Of a DNA stretch of 64,000 nt, positions 21,678 through 32,314 are shown piece after piece. The DNA is from Fragilariopsis cylindrus CCMP1102 (Eukaryota > Bacillariophyta > Bacillariophyceae > Bacillariales > Bacillariaceae): positions 1-64,000 of the forward strand of contig FMBT01000423.1 in the NCBI GenBank assembly GCA_900095095.1. Reading direction: 5' to 3'. Below the pieces are notes generated by a model that had not been told where the DNA came from, ran no database searches, and worked only from the letters and a program-made list of their open reading frames with translations. Made by a program: the position numbers and the translations under genes. Numbering within the stretch: the stretch's first letter is position 1; each line of letters begins with the position of its first letter.

Positions 21678-23375
21678 CGTGACACCCCAAAAATATGAAT
21701 AGTTACCTAAAGCAATGGTATAATCAAAAACCTTTTTGAACTAGGTTGATGCCTAGCTATTTTATTTGGGACTCAGCATACCTGGTATGGGCGCTGTAGC
21801 ATCTCAATATTTTTGCAACATGTGCATTTTGGGCCATTTTATGTCTATTCTATTGTTCCCCGCCCCACCACACCACCAATATGGCAAATGTTCCAAGTAA
21901 TGTTGGTTTATTTTGACCATATGCATATATGGAAGTATCTGGGTGTTTAAACCATGGTCCAATTCCCTTTTTTGTTGTTGTGGCAGCCTATTTCTGAATG
22001 GTACTTTTGGGCATGGAAATATGACATGATGGCCAAAATGCAATGTTTGTGTTCTGGAGGCTAGAATAAGGTATGTATGAGGAATCATGACCCTTGATTC
22101 ATCCTCTATTGGGTATGAGATGGATGACTGGGTGGTATTTTGGTGCACCATGCTGGTTCTGGAACCTAAGGAGAAGTTATTCATCTTATTATTCACCTAA
22201 GTATTATTCACCTAAGGAGAAGTAGTTATTCATCTTATTATTCAACTTATTATTCAAAATTAAATAACCAAACTCCACTGGAGAATTTGTGGGATGAAAA
22301 TGATACCAGTCAGAATTACTTTAGTCAAGTGATGATGAACTACCAGGGATGGAAGGAGGGAAACACATTCAATCTGTCTAGTACTGTTGAACCATTGTGT
22401 TTCATACCAAACTACACCTGGATCTCTTGTTCACCTAGTTGTTTTTGTGCCTACCACAATAGCAAAATGAATTTAATTCCTCAACCACATGGACAGAAAA
22501 GTTGTACAAGGCAAACACAATGTTCTAGTACACTATGTGGATGTTTGTGCACCCAACCTATTTGGTGCTGTCATCTGCAACCCTTTAAAATGAGATATTT
22601 TGTGGTTCATTTTGATTGAAAATCCAGTTAATAATTTGTGTGCCTGCCACATTAGCAAAACAAATTTTATTCTGCAGCCAAATGTACAGAAAACGTATAG
22701 GAGGCAAACACAATGTTCTAGTACACTATTTGGATGTTTGTGCACCCAACCTATTTGGTGCTGTCATCTGCAACACTTTCAAATGAGATATTTTGTGGTT
22801 CATTTTCATCAAAAATCTAGTTATTTGTGTGCCTACCACATCAGCAACCAAAAAACTTATAGGAGGCAAACACAATGTTCTAGTACACTTTGGTGAGGCT
22901 AGTGCACTGACCCAGAAGGTTTTGTCTTTGCAACACTTCAAATGAGATATTTTGTGGTGTGTACACATACATTTTAAATCCCTAAAATGTGTGCTGTGTG
23001 TGAGCCTACATTGTGAGATACCAGTAGGCTTACAAGACTAAGGAATATAACATTCTCCATCCGATAAGTCAATGTAAACTTCACAGTTTAATTTTCCACA
23101 AACAATTACTTTTTAGCTGTATATACTTGATGCTAAAGTTGTTATTATATACTACACTAACAAATACTAGTAAAATTTTGGCATGATTTAGCTTTTATAT
23201 GAATTCATTTTGGGCTATTTTATCTCCAAATATATTTTTTACGTTTTATTTTCCGTGCCCCCTCTATGCTGATTTTGGGGGATTGTTAATTATAACAGTT
23301 ACACTTTTAGGGATTTAAAAACAGTAGTTCTCAGGAAATTCCCAAATAGAAAAGTTCGTGTGTGTTTGCCTATGT
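21678..23375. repeat. Copy A of a 1.7 kb dispersed repeat
   Basis: Nearly colinear with 48271-49985. Both copies begin TGTGACA or a variant, share GATGCCTAGCTATTTTATTT, CCAATATGGCAAAT and CTCCACTGGAGAATTTG, and end near AATAGAAAAGTT. Short ORFs inside are shadows and are not conserved as proteins. It lies beside a minus-strand RT-like remnant, so it could be part of that retroelement or its LTR. Neither a partner LTR nor a target-site duplication is proven. Confidence 0.85.
22430..22960. repeat. Internal tandem repeats (~170-190 bp) of the dispersed repeat
   Basis: Three to four units, each with GTGCACCCAACC, ATGAGATATTTTGTGG, GTGTGCCT.CCAC and AGGCAAACACAATGTTCTAG. The same array occurs in the second copy at about 49010-49560. 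Confidence 0.85.
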
Positions 23376-24681
23376 TGTTCCTACAAATCCAAAAAAAATG
23401 AGCTGATCGTAGTATTCAATCAAACGCTTTGATAAATGCGATCAAACCTCAATTTTATTTAAGGCTGCACCGTTCTTCTCAATCATGGTAATCCCTATTG
23501 TGATAAAACTCCACATTAAGAACGCTACCCTGTAGAGGTTATATCAGTGTGAATGCTGATGGAAAATTCTTCTTGCAACGTTTATTGCAACGGTTATTAA
23601 GCGTGTCTTCGTCACTTTTTCAGTATATAAGAAGTTAAGTATTCGTAGACGAGACTTCGTTGGAAAAGTACAGTACAGTAAGTAAAGAATAAAGTGGGCA
23701 AGAGTTTTGCTATTTCTTATTTAGATTGAAGTTACCGGTACTGAAGAACGTATATGTACTAATACCGTACATTCTTTTGTGATCTTTTGTGATCTTTCCA
23801 ATCACGTTAATGCTAAATTGGATTCCTTCTCGTAGCGGTTGAGGAAACAATATTGAAAGAAGTATCTTTCAGTCGCAGACGAGACTAACGAAGAAAGAAA
23901 CAAGCATAAAGAATAATTGAGCAAAGGTTTAGCTATTACTCTGCGTTAAAGATTTACATTTGGCTGTTTTTATGATAGTTTTATGTGTTTTTGTCTTCGT
24001 GCTTTTTTAGTAACGTTACGTTGGGTTGCGTCATTTATTTCAACTCTAGTATCATGTGTTTCAACTCATAGTAACTTGTGCTATGAAAACATCCGTTTAT
24101 TAGTTAACAGGTGTACAAGTATCAAAAGCGAATGTGAACGCGAATGCTTGATACCGTACATTTTTTTTTGTTTATATCGATCCGTTACTGTAGCTAACTA
24201 TCTGCATTAGCTTAGGAAGCGCTACGACAAATAGCGTTGATCGACAATACTTAGTACTGTAGTTGTGGGGAGAGGAATTCAATTATTTAGCCTGATACCT
24301 GCCTTGACTGTAATATACTTAGCACTGGAGTCAAAATCAACAAGGAAGATAATATAAATATATGCAGTAGTCCTAGGTACAAAAGTAGGCAGTAGTTATC
24401 GAGATGATTTAATATGATAAAAATAGTTCGTTTATATAGATAGGGCTAAGATCTGTTATGTATGCATGGTGGTAGATGTCTGCACGAATGAATGTCTTGC
24501 TTGTTCAAAATATTAGTTAGAGCGCTGTTTTATTTAGTAAACGCCGACCGACAAAAATGTGTTTGTGTACTGTATCAATATACAGTAGGGAAAAGGGTGG
24601 TATGGAGGTAGGGGGCCAGAAATGCTTGAGGGTGCATATACGTGGCAAAAAGAGACAAACCAAAAGATAAATTCCCCAAAG
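23376..24681. other. Intergenic with a weak direct repeat
   Basis: A loosely repeated segment (CGTAGACGAGACTTCG near 23646 and CGCAGACGAGACTAACG near 23874, each followed by AAAGAATAA and GCTATT) suggests an old duplication. No gene is recognised. Confidence 0.45.
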
Positions 24682-25326
24682 TTATTGAGGAGAAAATCTT
24701 GTGGAAAAATGATCATAAATGTTTGCGTTGTTGTTAGACGACGACTTTGTTGTTGTTGTTGTTGCTGAATTTAATGGTGACGAATCATTATAATCAATCA
24801 TCATCGTATCATTGTCAGCTTCAACTTCAAGCTCCTCAACTTCTTGTTCATCGTGAGCATCTAACACGGCAAGGGCTCTTGATAGTAATAGCAGCGTCGT
24901 GGTTTTACCTGACAACGAAGATGCAGATGACGAAGAAGTCGTAGACAACGGTGGAGACATTCCTGGAAAGGAGAACATCGACGATGAGGTTTTCGATGTC
25001 GTTTCTTGACGACGAAGAAGTTGCTGCTCATCACAGTCGTTGTCATTTATATCGTGATCATTACCTAACACATCCAATACATTAAAGATCGATGATGATG
25101 ACGATGGAGAGGAATTAGGCGACGACAGTGACGATGTTGTAGGAAGACTATGAAATAATGATGATGGGATCATATTCGCATGGTAAAGAGGTCGAGGCAT
25201 ACCCATTCTTCGATCGCCGCTACTGATGGACGGAGGAAATGAATACGGGATATTACTTGATGAAGATCGAGAATCATTTTCCAGTGTAGTATTCATGATA
25301 GAAGTAGGAGTAGTTGAAGTTTTCAT
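24682..25326 (-). CDS. Unrecognised Ser-rich low-complexity protein
   Basis: 214 residues from the ATG at 25326. It is Ser/Thr-rich throughout, with an acidic segment EQEVEELEVEADNDTMMIDYNDS near residues 164-186 preceded by a Leu-rich stretch LLLLSRALAVLDAHD that could form a helix. No signal peptide, membrane segment or known domain is seen. Composition and length resemble other small diatom regulatory-looking proteins, but no function is supported. The long frame amid AT-rich sequence favours a real gene. Confidence 0.5.
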   Translation of the reverse strand: MKTSTTPTSIMNTTLENDSRSSSSNIPYSFPPSISSGDRRMGMPRPLYHANMIPSSLFHSLPTTSSLSSPNSSPSSSSSIFNVLDVLGNDHDINDNDCDEQQLLRRQETTSKTSSSMFSFPGMSPPLSTTSSSSASSLSGKTTTLLLLSRALAVLDAHDEQEVEELEVEADNDTMMIDYNDSSPLNSATTTTTKSSSNNNANIYDHFSTRFSPQ

Positions 25327-26439
25327 CGTTAATTGTGTTTGTGTTGGTGCTTGCGTTTGTATTTTTATTGTGTAGCTATGATACTAGTATTCTGCTGATT
25401 ATTTCGATGATGTGAGCAAAGAATTTATGTGATAATAAGAGCGTACAATAATGTAGTAGAATAAATACTAAAATATTATTTTTTCCTCTACTTTTTCGTG
25501 TACAACAAATAGTGAGCGACGACCACAGCTACTTTGTAAAGAAGCCATGGCGTATTCTTTTGTCGCGAAATCTTCGTTTACACATGATGTTTACTTATAC
25601 GGACCGCCGCAGAGTGTTGTCAAAAGAGTATCAAAAACAATGCCAACGGTACCTCTTAAAGCCCGAAACGGATACTACTGTCACGTTAAGTGACTTTAGG
25701 CAACCTCATAGGTTTGTCTATTTAATAATAGACACTTTTTCCTTCAACTATTATTTATACATTCATCAACCAAGATACCACCAGAACGCAATACTATCTT
25801 GCAATAAGAGATTTTAATGGGCACTTTTTCTTCTAAATTTTATTTATACATCAGTTCAATGCCGTATCGCATGTGTGTACATCAGTTCAATTGCATTATG
25901 TACGCAAAATGATAGTCACGAGTTCACGTTCAAATTGGATGGTGAGGAATGAATCACCGTGCTATAAGTGATTTTAGGCAGCCTTTCAATTATTTAAAAA
26001 TAGGCACTTTCCTTCAACATTTATTTATACATCAGTTCAATACCGTATCGAATGTGTGTACTAATAATCATGTTGCGTTATGTTAGGTTATATGTGTACT
26101 CTTAATTGTGTAAAATAATAATGATAGTTTTATCGAAAAATTCTTTTCTTGAATGCCCTTAAATATAAATCTTCGCGTATTATTTTCTAGCCTATTAATT
26201 GTGCACCTTAAGTAAACGGTATGTTTTTTTTTTATGTAATATATATTATGACTGTACTATGACTGTACCCACGACTAGAAAACTTCAAAAACTGATGACT
26301 AATAATTTTTTTTTGTGTCGTCAACATCACTCACGTTACACACATCTGCTGTAATAACCGTAATTGTGACTTATCTCAGATTTCCATACTGTACCCATAA
26401 AAACAAAACAAATCAATACCCCGTACAGTACAGTAAATA
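25327..26439. repeat. Degenerate three-copy repeat between divergent genes
   Basis: Segments near 25690-25760, 25814-25880 and 25967-26060 share GTGA.TTTAGGCA.CCT, a TAGGCACTTT(TT)CCTTCAAC-like stretch, TTATTTATACATCAGTTCAAT and CCGTATCG.ATGTGTGTAC. They occupy the probable shared promoter region of the divergent genes at 24682-25326 and 26440-27009. Confidence 0.65.
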
Positions 26440-27009
26440 ATGATGAATTATTCTATCAATAATACATCATCTGTTCATTTAGAAACATCACTACTATCAT
26501 CATCACCATCATTCTCATCAGCTAGAATCAAAAGAGTTGTTAGTCTTAGTTGTGATGATGATGGCTCATCGTCATCACGACGACGTGAAAATGATAGTAA
26601 GAATAATGTGACTTTTAATAATAATAGTAAATGTGATAATGCTAGTAATATCCATGATCATAATAATCCCACTGCTGTTCCTAACAAAAGAAGACGTTTC
26701 ATGAGAAGAGGTTCACGTTGTCCATCTATGTTCACGGTCCTACCTACTACAATCATTGACGATCCTGATGATGATGATGATGATAAAATACAACCCAACT
26801 ACTACTACTCGTCATTATCGGCGGTAGTGGTTGTTGATTGTAGTTCTCGTCATTCTCATTCTCATTCTCGTCAAGAAGAAGACGACGACGACGACGACAA
26901 ATTCGTCTCCTATTACCGCTACTCAACAAGAAGACTACCGATTACACATACTGCTCCTCCAAGAATAATCAATACTATATCACCAAATAATCATTTTTCT
27001 TCTACGTGA
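26440..27009 (+). CDS. Unrecognised basic/Ser-rich small protein
   Basis: 189 residues. It has Ser-, Asn- and Asp-rich stretches around a central basic segment NKRRRFMRRGSRCPSMF (about residues 87-103), which is the only non-repetitive block and could be a conserved short motif or nuclear localisation signal. It has a poly-Asp run after it and an HSHSHSR patch. No known domain is seen. It is divergent with the gene at 24682-25326, sharing about 1.1 kb of upstream DNA. The function is unknown. Confidence 0.5.
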   Translation: MMNYSINNTSSVHLETSLLSSSPSFSSARIKRVVSLSCDDDGSSSSRRRENDSKNNVTFNNNSKCDNASNIHDHNNPTAVPNKRRRFMRRGSRCPSMFTVLPTTIIDDPDDDDDDKIQPNYYYSSLSAVVVVDCSSRHSHSHSRQEEDDDDDDKFVSYYRYSTRRLPITHTAPPRIINTISPNNHFSST

Positions 27010-27247
27010 TCCAAAAAATCATCAGAATCAATGTCAAGGAAGATGACATCCCTTATTATCAAGGCCAATAACATCATGGATTCTACATCTTCTTCTCCAT
27101 CAAGAAAAAGGAAAGACTAATTGGTAAAACATAATAGGAGATAGTAAGACAGTATTATGATGTCTGCTGGAGACGCTCGAACTGTACAGTATGCAAAAGT
27201 TACTGCGCGCCATACCTCCCGACAAGGAAAATTATAAAGAATTTAAA

Positions 27248-27492
27248 TGGAAAACTATTCCATCAACATGACAACGGGTATTCATTCAACCGGTACCTCC
27301 ATTGATATCGGTCTGTTGAATACAAACTTACCGATCGAATTAAAAATGCATATACGTTTAATAGACAGGAAGAAATGCGGTTGAATTTGGTCCATGGAAG
27401 GAAATTCTGTGAGGTTGTATAGGGATGGCAGGCAAATTTTCGAATCGCCACAAAAGGTGCATAAGAGAGGAGGATTACAAATCGAACAGTAA
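27248..27492. repeat. Copy A of a dispersed ~245-bp coding-like repeat
   Basis: Matches 52360-52600. Shared blocks include ACCTCCAT.GATATCG.TCT, GGTTGAATTTGGTC, GGCAGGCAAAT and GGTGCATAAGAGAGGA. Both copies can be read as TSxDIxLxNxxLPxE in one frame, so they may be decayed copies of a gene segment. Confidence 0.7.
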
Positions 27493-27934
27493 AGTAATAT
27501 ATGCAGTAGTCATCCAAAAGTATCTGGACTAGTATATACTACTAAAATTACTTATGTATTCATATAGAAACTCTCAGAAACAGGAAATTAAAACTATTAT
27601 AAGCAGTATATCCATTTATCGTCTGGATTATTTGTTGGCACACCCAATTCCAAAGATCACTACTAGAACTGAAAGTATTCCTCCTGCTGTGATTGCTAAC
27701 GATGGTATCAGTTACTACAATCTTTTCATAACTGTCGTCGTTTTCGTCGTCATCATTGTCGTGGTCATCGACACTCGTCATCATTGTCGTGGTCATCGAC
27801 CCCTTTTAGCGTTGCCATCGGTTGACTTGTCAGGAGCAACAGCAGCTGAACTTGCCAGAAATTTCTGTACTTGCGTATCATTACTATTTCAGTTGATCCA
27901 TACTTTACCACCACATCCACCACCCGATGTACTA

Positions 27935-27970
<36 letters not shown>

Positions 27971-29133
27971 TTGTTGTATCTCGCAACTACTACCACCTGT
28001 TCTCCTTCTGCTGATGACGATGATCTAGAATCAAATCTCCGATTTCATAATTCATTTTAAAGTTCTAAGTTTACATGAGATAAAATTTCTGACATGCATG
28101 CAGCAGGATTAAAGAGGGTACAATCGAAGTCACGATATACATGTACGATACTGCTGCAACATCGTCATCATCCGCATGTTGAGTAGTCATTTCTTCGACG
28201 GGTTGTTTGATGCTGACGATTTGAAACCTTTGGCTGTTGTTCACTTTAGCTTGAGATTTTTGTATGAGATTTTTGTAGAGGTTTCCTGTGTTTCGTTACG
28301 ATCTTTATTGTTGAATATGTATCAAACTCAACGTGCCTGTATCGTGGATAGTGCCTAATTTCAATTTCCATATCATCCTCTTCCGAAAGGATTTTTGGGT
28401 CAAATTTACTCCTACTATCGATTTTTATGGATGCAGGAGTACAAGGAGGTTCCACCTGCAGCCAGAACATTACCATATCGTCTAATGATCCATTGCAAAG
28501 ATACAGAAAAGATAAGAAGAGGGATTCATTCATACATTATGATGTACTGTAACAAATAATGAATGACAAAAGAAGATAAACATGAGGTTTAGTTACACAG
28601 TAAATCATTTTTGAATCACTTAGACTTGTATTGACTGCCAAAGCAGACTAGCTGGATCTAAGAGAAGAGATATAGTATAGCTAGTACATTGGTGCACACG
28701 TACACATTGGCACGAATCGTAACAGAAATGCAGTACTACATCAGACTTATACTATTACTACTGTATTACTAGGACCTATTTCTATTTAGTGGTATGTTAG
28801 TGATAGTAGAGAAACAATAATCGTGATGCATAATAGTATATTTAAGTAGAAACGTATTATTATTATCCTGCTCCTTTTTTGTCATAGTTTTCCATTATTT
28901 CGTTTCCGTTTTCGTTTCATTTCATCTATCGTCGTTCATTCTCTCTTTCTCTCTCATTCTCATTCTCTCTCTCTCCGTATTCTTTATTTCGTTTCGTTTT
29001 CATTTCATTTCCATGCATTCCTTTTATGGTGATACACTAACTAATAAATGAAAATCTAAATCAGCTGTTTGACCTAAACATTTAACGTTGTAGGGACCTT
29101 CTAATGTTTTGGCATGACTGTGCAGTTTTTCTT
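27493..29133. other. Intergenic with (CTG)n and uncertain coding stretches
   Basis: A CTG trinucleotide run lies at about 27936-27967. On the plus strand a 168-codon frame (27554-28060) is mostly hydrophobic or poly-Leu because of that repeat. On the minus strand the same DNA reads as NRRFDSRSSSSAEGEQ followed by poly-Ser, which is equally plausible. Neither is convincing. Pyrimidine-rich CTCTCT tracts lie at 28938-28975. No other gene is recognised. Confidence 0.4.
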
Positions 29134-29612
29134 TCATTGTGTTGCTTTTTCCGTTAAGGATTCATGACCCGGTTTGACACTTTCATCTAAACACAAGACA
29201 TGACACCAATCATTATTTGGACATTGTTCTCCTTGAATTGGACAATCAAAGGTAAAATCAAAACCACGTACTTTACTAAAATGATGTCGTTTCATATGAT
29301 TCGCTGCCGTACCATCTTCACCATCGACATTGGGATCATACATTTTATCTAAATATTCCACCGAATGTTCAATCATCCCCGTTTCTTTCACTAAAATATC
29401 ACCTAAAAAGTTTCCATTATTTTAATTTCATCGGGATGACATTTATGTGGTAGTCCATTCTTAAATGTTGGTATAAATTCCATGGTAAAATGTGCATTTC
29501 GTGTGGCATCCACTTGTGTGACTTGTAACGAGGATGTTGTGGTGGACAATGCAAAAATTGTCATAACAAATGTTGCAAATTGGGATCGTGCTTGGAATAA
29601 GGATGTCATCAT
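29134..29612 (-). CDS. Unrecognised secreted protein with a homopolymer frameshift
   Basis: Two minus-strand frames join as one protein of about 160 residues. The first (ATG at 29612) has a signal peptide, FATFVMTIFALSTTT, then THE-like polar sequence TMEFIPTFKNGLPHKC and ends METF before a stop. The second resumes LGDILVKETGMIEHSVEYL immediately and runs to 29134. One extra T in the T5 run (A5 on the plus strand, about 29405-29409) would make a continuous frame, so this is a one-base deletion or a base-calling error. The mature part has five Cys and no recognised domain. The role is unknown; it is probably secreted. An upstream in-frame ATG at 29723 would hide the signal peptide and is not preferred. 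Confidence 0.65.
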
Positions 29613-30901
29613 TTTTGTATTCGGTAGTACGTGTTGGTATGTTGATGTGATGTGATGGAAGAAAATAGGGTCGTTGTTATTTGTCGTTTCCGAATTGATT
29701 TGATGTTTATGACAAGACGACAAGATGTGATTTTTTTTGTATTGTGTTAAGTTCGAAACAGTATGTTAATGCCGTGACGAGAATGATGGCAAATGTAATG
29801 ATGAATGCTTCTTCTGTGATTCTTGCGTGATATTTAGCGGGGGTAAGTATGTGAATGATCGAAGGTGGTTGGAATGTTTTGTCATGCCCCTATGCTACGA
29901 CTAGCCCCATACACCATAAATAGAACACATCATGATACTACAGTACTACTGTAAGCGATGATACACTGTAATGAAAATGCCAGTAAAAGCAAGTCATTTT
30001 ACAAATAAATAGTCATCACTCGTTTTAGCTAGCGCAAAATACAGTTGATGGATGTACCGGTAAATGTCTTTGCGAAATGCCATGCCATATTTGAGTCGAT
30101 TGAGTCATTTGAGTCCCCCGCTTTTCAAGTCATGAAATACACAGACCGTACTGTTTTGTACTATTACGGCTATGTAAGCTCTTATATCTGTCGCGTTCCT
30201 CGATCTTGCTTGAAATACTGTACTCTTGTACTATATGAGGGTACAATATGGCCATTAGCCATATATACTGTTCGACATAAAGTACAGTATATATCATAGA
30301 AAGGGTGAAATGATAGTCGTGGAAAACAATAGCCCAATCATATCCGAAATGTCCATTTTTCACGAACAGCTACTCCTAATAGAATCGAAGCTTCTCAAAA
30401 ACAGAAAAAAAATCTTCACAAGATCGACATTAAATTTTACAAAATCACAACACTACATTCATTGTGTAGTTTCATATCCCATAAATTGATATCTCATAAA
30501 ATACAATTCAAAAGAAGAAGAAAAAGAAGAAGATCGCCGCAAGATAAAAGACCGCACAACGCATATAATCATTACTTACGAAACGTCGAACGGTACGTCA
30601 CATATTCATTCTTATATTTCGATTGATGTACTTTATATCGCGAATATATGTTGTTTTATAGCTTGTGCCTAAGAACGAGATGATGGGGGGAGGTAAACGA
30701 GACAAAAAGGGACTATGTGCTACTAGATAGCGATAACTAACTAACTAAGTAACTTTGATTCATTCTATCTCTACGATATCTTATTCCGCCTCTTCATTAT
30801 AAATTAGCATAACAACAAACGCAATATACACAAACGCAATACGTAATACGCAAATACTTCCATCAAAAATTAACGAAACGACGACAGAACTTGTAACCAT
30901 C
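29613..30901. other. Intergenic, nothing recognised
   Basis: Divergent upstream region of the secreted gene (left) and the 470-residue gene (right). Short ORFs inside look random. Confidence 0.5.
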
Positions 30902-32314
30902 ATGGATTATATTGGCAAAACTGTAGTAGATAAATTGATCTCATTAATACGACATAAGGATGCGTTTCCTTTACGAACAAAAGATAAAATTAATGAATTA
31001 ACTGGAATTTACTATCACAACATCGTGTTTGATGATTATTTCCAGGCCATCGTTACTCATGTTAATACTGATCCTTATTTTGGTAGTAATAATTCACTGA
31101 AACTTATCAAAATTCTTAGGTATTCGAGGGGTTTCGAATGTACTACAAGAATTAGAATTGATGCAACAAATGAAAGATTCCTCACTCAAATTAAAGACGA
31201 TATTCATGACATGCTTGATGATGAAGATGATCGTGTTGATGATTATCGTGGTTTAGATAGCGATCGTGATACAAAAAAACAAGTTGAAACTATGATACGT
31301 TTTTTCCCTGAGGTATTATCCCGTATACACCAACGTGTAGGAACAACTAATAATATCTTTGATTATTATCCTATCCAATTACTTGCACACACGAAGAAGG
31401 CTGTTTCTTTTATCCCACTCGTTTCTCGATTAGCGATAGAGTTAGGCGTGTTTGGTGAGGACGATAGAGGAGGATTATTATGTGGTGATATTTCTGTATG
31501 TGCTTATATTGTAAATAGAACCAACAGAAGTACGATCCATAATGCAAAATATTACGATGTTATGAAACTAATGGTATGTCAAGCTGACCGTCAAAGATAT
31601 GAAATATGGGATATGTTGTCATCTCATAATAATTTTCGAGATAATACATTCCGAGTAATTGTCAATGAGAATCCATCAGTACTAAAAATATCAACCAAAT
31701 CAAGACTATCTATTCCACTTTATTACGCTGCACAACTACCTTCATCGATTTTACCATTTAAAATTATACTACAAGCTGGTATACAGTATTATCCAAACAA
31801 GGAGGGTATTAGTTTACTATTCAAGATGGTTAATACTGACAAGACACCATTCCAAATAGCATGTGAAAGATTTGGTCGTGATAGAGTAATGGATGCCGTT
31901 GAAGGTACTCTACTTACATTTCAACAACAACAATTACCTTTATTGGATGATGATGGTAACAACAACAACAATAACACTAGCGCTTGTGGACCACCATACA
32001 ATCTTGCCGAGGCATTAATTACAGCATCCGTTAACAAAAATGTACATTTAGATTGTGTATTTTTTCTGATCCGAAGACATCCAAATGTTGTGAAAGAATT
32101 ACTGGTGGTGGCGCCGGCAATGGAAGGCAATGATAATAATAGTAGTAATAATAATAATGTCGGAGGTGGAGGAGATGATGATGGTGCTGATGGTGCTGAT
32201 GGTGCCGATGGTGCAGATGAAGATGAAGATGATGGTGGTAATAGTGTTAAACGCAAGAAAGTTGAGAATGAAGAAGACAATAATCTGTCTACATGGAAGC
32301 AGTTGAAGCGTTAG
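30902..32314 (+). CDS. Large diatom-type protein with degenerate ankyrin-like C-terminal half
   Basis: 470 residues, single exon. Residues 1-330 contain spaced helical pairs such as MIRFFPEVLSRIHQRVG, YYPIQLLAHTKKAVSFIPLV, IVNENPSVLKISTKSRLSIP and FKIILQAGIQYYP, with a final DKTPFQIACERFG. This layout (a Leu-rich helix, then PLxxA or TPFxxA) is seen in a large, divergent ankyrin-like family of pennate diatoms, which I recall rather than match. The C-terminus is low complexity: Asn runs, a (DGA)n run of Gly/Ala/Asp (about 425-440) and a basic segment KRKKVENEE. No enzymatic motif is seen. Family function is unknown; it is probably a protein-interaction scaffold. Confidence 0.7.
   Translation: MDYIGKTVVDKLISLIRHKDAFPLRTKDKINELTGIYYHNIVFDDYFQAIVTHVNTDPYFGSNNSLKLIKILRYSRGFECTTRIRIDATNERFLTQIKDDIHDMLDDEDDRVDDYRGLDSDRDTKKQVETMIRFFPEVLSRIHQRVGTTNNIFDYYPIQLLAHTKKAVSFIPLVSRLAIELGVFGEDDRGGLLCGDISVCAYIVNRTNRSTIHNAKYYDVMKLMVCQADRQRYEIWDMLSSHNNFRDNTFRVIVNENPSVLKISTKSRLSIPLYYAAQLPSSILPFKIILQAGIQYYPNKEGISLLFKMVNTDKTPFQIACERFGRDRVMDAVEGTLLTFQQQQLPLLDDDGNNNNNNTSACGPPYNLAEALITASVNKNVHLDCVFFLIRRHPNVVKELLVVAPAMEGNDNNSSNNNNVGGGGDDDGADGADGADGADEDEDDGGNSVKRKKVENEEDNNLSTWKQLKR

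Noticed and set aside
22287-22896. Cys-rich plus-strand frames in the dispersed repeat
   Set aside because: Not preserved as frames in the second copy; the Cys richness comes from the tandem subrepeats.
27554-28060. 168-codon plus-strand frame with hydrophobic and poly-Leu stretches
   Set aside because: Poly-Leu comes from a CTG run and the rest is repetitive GTCGTC-type sequence; the opposite strand is equally plausible and neither has a recognised domain.
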